Below, piece by piece: positions 57,740-64,000 of a DNA stretch of 64,000 bases. The stretch comes from an uncultured Opitutales bacterium (GTDB lineage: Bacteria > Verrucomicrobiota > Verrucomicrobiia > Opitutales > Intestinicryptomonadaceae). A program made the position numbers and the translations under genes. Positions within the stretch are counted from its first letter, which is position 1. Each line of letters opens with the position of its first letter. The notes under the pieces are model-generated. The model was not told where the DNA came from and did not search any database. It was given only the letters and a program-made list of their open reading frames with translations. The DNA is taken from contig CALXLK010000003.1 of NCBI GenBank assembly GCA_944389175.1, forward strand, positions 62,001-126,000. Reading direction: 5' to 3'.

Positions 57740-59161
57740 TTAAAATACTAGATGGCTTCGGCATGGGCGGAAACCCCCCGCCCCATCCAAAAATGTCGCA
57801 CAATATATATTATGTCTAATTCGTGAAAATAATAAAAAGTTCCCATATAACCTAATGGTATTTTCTATCTGATTCCCTTTAACCTCGTATTTCGCCATAC
57901 AAGGATTCTGGAGAATACCATTAATTTCCGTCGATTGTGCCTTTAATTTGTCCAAATCCCTGTTACGAATGACCTCTGTTCCGTCCGAGGTATGGAATGT
58001 CTCCATATCCGAGTAGAAATTAAAGCCTGCAACGGGAACAATGTCATTGAAGTCCTTCGGGACAAGAATCGTATGGTGTTCGCCCCGATGATGTGACTCG
58101 TAAGGTGAAACAAACTCCTCCTTTACGGTAAAAGCCGGAGGATATATGATAAGGTTGCTGCGTAGAAGCACCTCTCCCCTTACGGTCATAGCTATGACCT
58201 CCGCTTGTCCATCGTACCTAATTCCCGTAATGGAATCCACTGGTATATAAATGAAGCTCCTATCATCTTGTAACTGTTGCTTGGTTAAGTTGGTTATCTC
58301 TATGCGCCCCTGAAACCCCATTAAAAGCTTGGGGTTATGTATACGAAATCTGCTGGGGAGCACGCCAAGCACTTGTTTGGGCTCTCTCTCCGGTGAATCG
58401 GGGCCATACTCATGGTAGCGGTAAAATTCAATCGGCTCAATCCCCATCGGAATTAGAATCTGCTCTATGTATGTTTTAAATGTGACAGTGCCTTCGGGTA
58501 TTTTCAGCCCGTGCTTTTGGGCGGTTTCATGCAAACGCTTTGTGCCCTGCTCATCTTCAGAGTAGAGTAATTGCTCTAAAAATGGGTGTAGCTCCTCGGA
58601 ATTTGCCTTGTACTCATTGAGGCTGTAATACGGGAATCCCAATACACGCATGGCTTCTGGATATATATCGTATTGGCAGCATTCCCCACATGCCCGAATG
58701 TTTACTCTGATATAGTTTCGGTCGCCGGTTTCAATTTGCCACGGGACTCCAACCTTGTTGAAATACTCCAATAATTCGTAGGATACTTCATACGCAGTCA
58801 ATACCTTGGTTTCATGACGGTCTAATGGCTTTATAGGAAGAAGCAAATTGTCTGTTTTGATGGCCAAATTACAGTATGCCCGCCCCTCCATAAGGGTGAA
58901 TTCATTCTCTCCGTAAGTTGCAACTGTGGCAAGCTTCAAACCCTTCTTTGGGATTAAACTGCTTCCCGGTTTGAATGGAGTCCATCCTTTTGGGAGAACT
59001 TTACCCAAATAGCCGGCGTACTCGCATAGCATTTCTACATCCGTCGTTATTCTCGGTAGAGGTGAAAAACCTATACAACGTTTGAAATCCTTGAAATGTT
59101 TCCTTAACGTGTAGGGTAATTTGGATAAAGTAATGGTATTTAGGTGTGTAAATTGAAGCAT
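57740..59161 (-). CDS. Hypothetical protein, 473 residues
   Basis: No family recognised. It is a soluble, globular-looking protein without signal peptide or membrane segment. Features: a cysteine pair in RACGECCQYDIYPEAM, a beta-rich centre (LLMGFQGRIEITNLTKQQLQ; SFIYIPVDSITGIRYDGQAE) and histidines in YESHHRGEHHTILVPKDF. It could be a phage- or plasmid-like accessory enzyme, but nothing supports a specific activity. It starts the orphan-rich tract. Confidence 0.6.
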   Translation of the reverse strand: MLQFTHLNTITLSKLPYTLRKHFKDFKRCIGFSPLPRITTDVEMLCEYAGYLGKVLPKGWTPFKPGSSLIPKKGLKLATVATYGENEFTLMEGRAYCNLAIKTDNLLLPIKPLDRHETKVLTAYEVSYELLEYFNKVGVPWQIETGDRNYIRVNIRACGECCQYDIYPEAMRVLGFPYYSLNEYKANSEELHPFLEQLLYSEDEQGTKRLHETAQKHGLKIPEGTVTFKTYIEQILIPMGIEPIEFYRYHEYGPDSPEREPKQVLGVLPSRFRIHNPKLLMGFQGRIEITNLTKQQLQDDRSFIYIPVDSITGIRYDGQAEVIAMTVRGEVLLRSNLIIYPPAFTVKEEFVSPYESHHRGEHHTILVPKDFNDIVPVAGFNFYSDMETFHTSDGTEVIRNRDLDKLKAQSTEINGILQNPCMAKYEVKGNQIENTIRLYGNFLLFSRIRHNIYCATFLDGAGGFRPCRSHLVF

Positions 59162-59301
59162 GCCAAAAGCAGTGTAATCCCCTGAAAATTTATTTGGACC
59201 AAAACCTGCTTAAAGCGCGCTTCCAGACTCTTCGCAAGTTTGGGATAACAGGCACTCAAACGGCTCACTGTAGAACTTCTCTATGGCATTAGTTCTATCC
59301 A

Positions 59302-59981
59302 CTATTCCACAGGTTCTCTTATGGGGAGTTGTATGCTATCTAACTCTGCTTCAACCTCTGCCGAGGTGAGCGCGGTCTTTTCGCCTGCCGAAAGGTTTGC
59401 GTATGTTCCGATGCTTACAATTTCAATCAGGCCACTGATGGAGTTGTCAATCTGCTGTATGCTTTTTGTGATATGCTCGATTTGCTCCGAGACCTTGTTT
59501 ATATCCCAGATGTCCTCCGTTGCATATTGCGTGCAAAGGCTTTTCAAGCCCAATGCAATCACGTCGTCGCAGGAGATATGCAGACCCTCTCCCAAGATTC
59601 GCACCAATGTTCCGACTTCGGGACATACTCGCAGGCGCGAATCAACAGCATCCAATTCTTCCGGGCTTGCGAGTTTCAGCGTTTGCAGGAAGACATAGAG
59701 CTTTTCAAAAAGCGGAGTTCCCTGCAATTTTAGAAGCTCTTCGGCTTTCTCCCTTAGACTGCCGGCGGTGGCTACAATAGCCGCCTTTCTTGCCGCGCGG
59801 GCATACGTGCGATATAGCAAGCGGCGTCGAAGCTGTCATCCGTTATAACACGGGGATCATTGATAATTTGAGCCTGTGAAAACGTTTCTGCGGGTTCGAT
59901 TTCCAGGTCTTCCGTGCTGGAACAACCCGCTCCAAAAGCCGCTACCGCAAAAAGGCAAAGTGTAAGTAATTTATTCTTCAT
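59302..59981 (-). CDS. Lipoprotein, probably one gene split by a frameshift
   Basis: Reading from ATG 59981, the start is a lipoprotein signal with lipobox (CLFAVAAFGAGCSS), then EIEPAETFSQAQIINDPRVI and DDSFDAACY, where this frame stops early (59772). A second frame picks up directly as YRTYARAARKAAIVATAGSL and continues for ~165 helical residues to REPVE. The second frame has no ATG and no ribosome site. Joining them at the TATAT near 59812 gives one lipoprotein of about 225 residues. Two overlapping genes is the less likely reading. Function unknown. Confidence 0.55.
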
Positions 59982-60094
59982 AGATAGTTAGATTAGGAAG
60001 CAGGTTGGGATTTTGCGGATACAAGAAAGGAGCCTAGCGGTATAAGCTCCTTTGGATGCAAATGCGATGACATCGCCGGTTATAGGCAGATAAC

Positions 60095-60676
60095 CTATCG
60101 TATGACAACCTCGTCATCTGAAATCCATTCCGCCGTGTATTGATAGTTTTTATCGTATGGATGTAATGTTCTTTGGTATTCAATGCGATTCAATGGTCTA
60201 TTCGGGCGAATCTTATGTTTACGTAAGTCGTCCTCCCAAAAGAGAATGTATTTGAATATATTGTCAAAGGTTGCGAATACAACCTTGTGCTTTCCCAATG
60301 TCCGCAAGACTTCGTAAGGAATCAAACTTTTAGGATCCTTGGTAATTAACGGTATGCCTGCCTTTTTTGAGCATTCGGCGGCGATTTCGGAATACTCCTT
60401 ATCATCACAAATGTAGATTCTCTTGATGTTTGGCAATGTACAGGCATATGTGGCAATAGCCATACCCATCACCGTCCCTATTGTTCCGCAGATCGGAATT
60501 CTCAAGCTCTTTATTCGTTTATCTCTTATTGCCTTCATGGTGCGTTCTACATCAATGGCATCATAATCCTTGTCTCGTTTGCTTAAGTAAACCCAAGAAA
60601 TATTATCGTGGACCGAGTGGGCATTCCAAGGCTTGATTGTTGACTTTGTTGTTCTTTTGGTATTTCCTTTGCGCAT
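60095..60676 (-). CDS. Hypothetical protein with a Rossmann-like pattern
   Basis: 193 residues from ATG 60676. A basic N-terminus (RKGNTKRTTKSTIKP) precedes alternating strands and helices: ISWVYLSKRDKDYDAID, SLRIPICGTIGTVMGMAIAT, IKRIYICDDKEYSEIAAECS and KHKVVFATFDNIFKYILFWE. The layout suggests a nucleotide-binding alpha/beta fold; no family is recognised. A TATAAT lies ten bases upstream of the ATG on this strand, which would leave almost no leader. Its start codon overlaps that of the divergent gene. Confidence 0.55.
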   Translation of the reverse strand: MRKGNTKRTTKSTIKPWNAHSVHDNISWVYLSKRDKDYDAIDVERTMKAIRDKRIKSLRIPICGTIGTVMGMAIATYACTLPNIKRIYICDDKEYSEIAAECSKKAGIPLITKDPKSLIPYEVLRTLGKHKVVFATFDNIFKYILFWEDDLRKHKIRPNRPLNRIEYQRTLHPYDKNYQYTAEWISDDEVVIR

Positions 60677-60911
60677 GAATATTATTATACGCAAAGAGGA
60701 TGACTCTTTCATTATGGAGGGAAATGGTTCCCCTATTCACGGAAAAATGCAGGTTGAAGAAATGGTTGGCATGCTAAATGACCTGAAGCGGAAATACCCC
60801 AACCAAAAGATTTGGTTAAGTTATCGAAATGTCCCCGAGTGGATTCAGGAAAAACTAGAGAAAATGATTCGTGAGCATAACCAGAGAATAGATTTTGATA
60901 TAGATAGATAA
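60675..60911 (+). CDS. Small hypothetical protein
   Basis: 78 residues: MNIIIRKEDDSFIMEGNGSP, KMQVEEMVGMLNDLKRKYPN, QKIWLSYRNVPEWIQEKLEK, then a charged end. It looks like a compact alpha/beta domain, not random translation. An internal ATG at 60714 with GAGGA upstream is a plausible shorter start that would remove the overlap with the divergent gene. Confidence 0.5.
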   Translation: MNIIIRKEDDSFIMEGNGSPIHGKMQVEEMVGMLNDLKRKYPNQKIWLSYRNVPEWIQEKLEKMIREHNQRIDFDIDR

Positions 60912-61017
60912 GCAATCGAAATGTTTCTTTCCGATTTCAGTTATGCTTGACGTATGATACTGCTATAGGCGCAATGATACTTTAAATTACAAGATTAATT
61001 ATAACTAATGGTAACTT

Positions 61018-61944
61018 ATGGAACGTAAAATAATAGATGACTTTTCTCGTGCTTACAATAATTGCTTTTGCGGATATAATGAATTCTTATGTGAAGATGG
61101 GAAAACTGTGCCAATCTTTTATATTGATTCAATAAATGACTTGAATCGTTTTGTCGGGAAAGCCAAATACGCAAATAGCAAATATGGTAATGTATTTTTA
61201 CGTGGACAAACCGATGTGTACAATTCGCAAATGAAGCCGTCTGTCTTGCGAAAGGTAAAAAATCCAGATACTGCAAATGAGTCACTCAAGAAAATTGCAA
61301 ACTCGTTTAAACAGAATAATGAATATTTTAAAAATGTAAGTGATACGGTATTACAGTCCGTGCTTCAACATTATGGCATTCGTACATGCTGGCTGGATAT
61401 CGTAGATAATATATGGGTTGCATTATGGTTTGGAAGTCATTGTATGCAAACTACGACGGTAAAACACTATAAAAGTAAAGAAAATGGTGAAATACCGGAA
61501 AGCGATGTCCTTCCAATTGAATGCGATCAGTTCATAAAATTCACTCCTTCTACGACTCCGTTTACTTATATTTTTTTATTGTTATCTGACGGGGTGAATG
61601 AAACATGTCCTGGGGTATATGAAGGGACAAAAACTGTTCTTGTAGATATCCGAAAGGTGTCTCAGTCTTTCTTCATTCGTCCTCATGCGCAACATGCATA
61701 TACAATAAAACCCAAAGATCCGAATTCAAGCCCCAATGCATTATCTAACTGTGTGGTAGGTGTAGTAAAACTATGGACGAAAGATGTCTTGGAATGGATT
61801 GGTAGTTCACCAGTATTATCTTTACCTGCGTTATATCCATCACTTTTTGATGACGCAGGGTTCCTCAGCCTCTTGGAATCCCGGAATCGCCATTTATTGT
61901 ATACTTACAAGGACTATGGGGGAATTCATTTGGTCACTTACTAA
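61018..61944 (+). CDS. FRG domain-containing protein
   Basis: 308 residues. The name-giving motif is in GNVFLRGQTDVYNSQMKPSV, followed by the conserved VLQHYGIRTCWLDIVDNIWV and ALWFGSHC. FRG proteins are widespread in mobile and defence-related regions; the biochemical role is not established. The C-terminal half contains TYIFLLLSDGVNETCPGVYE and SQSFFIRPHAQHAYTIK, typical of the longer FRG family members. Codon use is AT-rich compared with the core genes, suggesting acquisition. Confidence 0.82.
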   Translation: MERKIIDDFSRAYNNCFCGYNEFLCEDGKTVPIFYIDSINDLNRFVGKAKYANSKYGNVFLRGQTDVYNSQMKPSVLRKVKNPDTANESLKKIANSFKQNNEYFKNVSDTVLQSVLQHYGIRTCWLDIVDNIWVALWFGSHCMQTTTVKHYKSKENGEIPESDVLPIECDQFIKFTPSTTPFTYIFLLLSDGVNETCPGVYEGTKTVLVDIRKVSQSFFIRPHAQHAYTIKPKDPNSSPNALSNCVVGVVKLWTKDVLEWIGSSPVLSLPALYPSLFDDAGFLSLLESRNRHLLYTYKDYGGIHLVTY

Positions 61945-62061
61945 ATAACCAATAAATTGATTTAAACCCAAGATACTTTATTCCTGTTTCAGTTATAAAA
62001 TTCCGAGGGTGATTCGGAATAGTTGAATTGATGTTGCCCCAATTGGGAAAAACAAAGCAGA

Positions 62062-63366
62062 ATGATTGGATTTTGTGCGCTCTTCGTCAAACTCAGTGGG
62101 ATGAGTGAAAAAGGCGAGGTAAGAGAAGGAATAAGAAGATTAGAAAAAGAGAGAGGCAAAGAGGATAAGAAATATCCTACAATGCCTCATGTGATATTCA
62201 ATTATTACAGAGTACGAAAAACTGGGCGGAAAGGGCAAGCATTTTCTGCTAATATTGATTACATTCAACAAGATGGCATGCCATCTTGCCGCCATTGCGG
62301 TACAAGAGACACCATTTTTTACGACCACTATGAGCGCAAGGCCAAGTTAAGCTCGATAGACGGCAAAGCATACGATGTTAAAATCAGGGCCAAGCGTTAT
62401 AGATGTCCGCATTGCGGACATCTATTTAGAGAGCCCATCAGGGGGTTAAAGCCGCACAAGCGCATGGCTGAAAACTTCAAGGACAGCGTTGCGGAAAAGT
62501 ATCTGGACGGAGTCACGAACAAGCGCATATCGGAGCGGTTGGGAGTCTCGCAAAGCACGGTGGAGCGGATAATCCACGAGAAATTTGAAGCCCTGGTAAA
62601 AGAAAAGCTCAATTACGAATGTCCGACAATCTTGGGGATAGACGAGCACACGATACACAAAGGCTACAAGTTTGCCACTACAATAGCCGATCTAAGCCAT
62701 CACAGGATATACGATGTAATTAAGGGCAAGAAACATGGCGATATAGAAGGCGCGCTAATGTCGTATAAAGGGAGGGAGAATGTGAAGGTTGTCTGCATGG
62801 ATTTATCAAACGGATACCGAAGCATAGTAAGAAGATGCTTTCCAAATGCGAAGATAGTGGCGGACAGGTTTCATGTGATACGATTAGTGCTTTATCACTT
62901 TATGGAATTTTGCAAAAATGCGCAGGAAGAGGTGAAGTGGAATAGAAAGCTTACTTATCCATTGCGGAAAAGGAAAGACAGGTTAAAGCCGCATGAGCGG
63001 GAGCGACTTAAAAGTTTTTTTAAGGGGAATCCTGCGATAGAGCTAGCGTATGAATTTAAAGAGAAGCTATGCGGGTTGCTAAACAAGAAGAGCCAGACGG
63101 CAAGGCAATGCAGGGATAACATAAAGAAGTTAAAGGAAATGATGAAGACAATGAGATACGAGGCACCGACAGAGTTTGGGAAATTGGCGGAAACGATAAG
63201 CGAATGGTTTGCGTCAATAATCAGGATGTGGAGGTTTACGAAAAATAACGGAATAACCGAGGGTTTCCACCGCAAGATGAAGCTAATACAACGCCTGGCT
63301 TACGGCTATAAAAACTTTGAAAATTATCGATTGAGGGTCCTTGTCCAATGCGGCATCTTTCATTAA
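62062..63366 (+). mobile_element. ISL3-family transposase gene
   Basis: Up to 434 residues; ATG 62101 (and a later ATG before PHVIFNYYRVRK) are shorter starts. The zinc-ribbon SCRHCGT and RCPHCGHLFREP, the helix-turn-helix TNKRISERLGVSQSTVERI and the ISL3 DDE core are present: ILGIDEHTIHKGYKFATTIA (first D), VKVVCMDLSNGYRSIVRRCF (second D) and KNNGITEGFHRKMKLIQRLA (E). It seems intact. Imperfect end similarity is visible between CAAACTCAGTGGGAT (62089-62103) and the complement of the right side near 63369-63383, but exact ends and target duplication were not found. Confidence 0.88.
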
Positions 63367-63473
63367 AATCCACTGACTTTGGTGTTGACCCATTTTGTGA
63401 TGTCTGTAAGATTTCAATAACCATAGCTATACTATGGTTATGGATCAGAAATATTTCAAGGGAATAAATGTAG

Positions 63474-64000
63474 ATAAAAGCACTGGGGTCAAGTTCTATC
63501 GGTACAGATTTCCGAAAGCAAAACGGCATACATTGGCTTTTGAAGAACATTCATATAGGGCGTATTCTTGCATTAACTCTACACAATCCCAGATGGGCAA
63601 TAGATTGGAAATATATCCTATCCGTTGTTGGTAAAGACCAGATATGTGAGCGTATTTCTGATGAATTTTCGCAAGGTGTTCGCGATTCTCTATCTGAATG
63701 TAATGCCGTGTTTGTGTGTACCGATACCGGAATTCCTGTAAATTGTGCCGATGTGTTAAAGCCCGCAATGTCAGCTGGCGTTCCTGTTTTTGTGTTTACG
63801 CATACGGGAGTAATGATTCCGAATGACTTTCTTCCGACCAAAGTATTTAGGTATGATACTGAATTGCAGCTTGGAGAACGGTTGTTGTGGAGTATTCAAT
63901 CGTTGAACCCGTCAAAGTTACGCTCGGTATCCCCAAATCCGGATAGAACTAGATTCATCGGAGTTCAGTCATTTCGCTGTGCGCTGGAAGGTTACGATGC
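63474..64000 (+). CDS. Partial alpha/beta protein running off the right edge
   Basis: A frame open from 63474 to the window end encodes LLKNIHIGRILALTLHNPRW, ILSVVGKDQICERISDEFSQ, ECNAVFVCTDTGIPVNCADV, SAGVPVFVFTHTGVMIPNDF and LGERLLWSIQSLNPSKL. Hydrophobic strands alternate with helices, as in a Rossmann or SLOG/TIR-like fold; no family assigned. There is no ATG in this frame; a neighbouring frame (ATG 63440, MDQKYFKGINVDKSTGVKFY) could supply the N-terminus if one base is extra near 63542. Start unresolved. Confidence 0.5.
   Translation, partial: MKALGSSSIGTDFRKQNGIHWLLKNIHIGRILALTLHNPRWAIDWKYILSVVGKDQICERISDEFSQGVRDSLSECNAVFVCTDTGIPVNCADVLKPAMSAGVPVFVFTHTGVMIPNDFLPTKVFRYDTELQLGERLLWSIQSLNPSKLRSVSPNPDRTRFIGVQSFRCALEGYD

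Overview
The window looks like a chromosome segment from an anaerobic, polysaccharide-degrading member of the Verrucomicrobiota, probably a gut or sediment Opitutales-like lineage (inference). The grounds are a Planctomycetes-Verrucomicrobia-type bacterial microcompartment (BMC) operon, a PEP-CTERM protein, several secreted xylan/pectin hydrolases, a sialate O-acetylesterase, a GGGtGRT/NifU pair typical of anaerobes, and a pyrophosphate-type phosphofructokinase. No 16S rRNA is present, so the placement is not proven.

Layout. 1-13.6 kb: start of a secreted protein, SulP permease, clpB, M3 oligopeptidase, a secreted beta-helix-like protein, a FadL porin with its TetR regulator and elbB, an aminotransferase and tsaE. 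14.4-20.7 kb: ten-gene BMC operon with PduL, three BMC-H, acetate kinase, three BMC-P, CoA-acylating aldehyde dehydrogenase and class II aldolase. 21.3 kb: tRNA-Leu(CAG). 21.5-34.3 kb: mostly minus-strand genes: sialate O-acetylesterase, GGGtGRT/NifU pair, YgiQ radical SAM, aspS, GH10 xylanase, flavin reductase and a DUF2157/GDYXXLXY pair.

34.3-46.7 kb: a roughly 12 kb glycan-degradation island between direct repeats that include a duplicated 3' end of the phosphofructokinase gene. It holds GH5, GH39, WbsX/GH99-like and GH10 genes beside decayed genes: a nonsense-interrupted unknown, a frameshifted and truncated cbiM, a multiply frameshifted GH28 and a frameshifted PEP-CTERM gene. It also carries a 360-bp direct repeat and REP-like hairpins. 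46.7-57.3 kb: core genes again (PPi-phosphofructokinase, RNase D-like exonuclease, gap-pgk-tpiA, CPBP protease, dihydrouridine synthase, TPR protein). 57.3-64 kb: an AT-richer accessory tract with orphan proteins, a lipoprotein, an FRG-domain protein and an ISL3 transposase.

How they fit together (inference): secreted hydrolases release sugars from plant or mucin glycans. Deoxysugars such as fucose or rhamnose would be cleaved inside the BMC by the aldolase, giving lactaldehyde. That aldehyde is oxidised to an acyl-CoA, converted by PduL to an acyl phosphate and used by acetate kinase to make ATP. The other aldolase product, dihydroxyacetone phosphate, would enter glycolysis through tpiA, gap and pgk.
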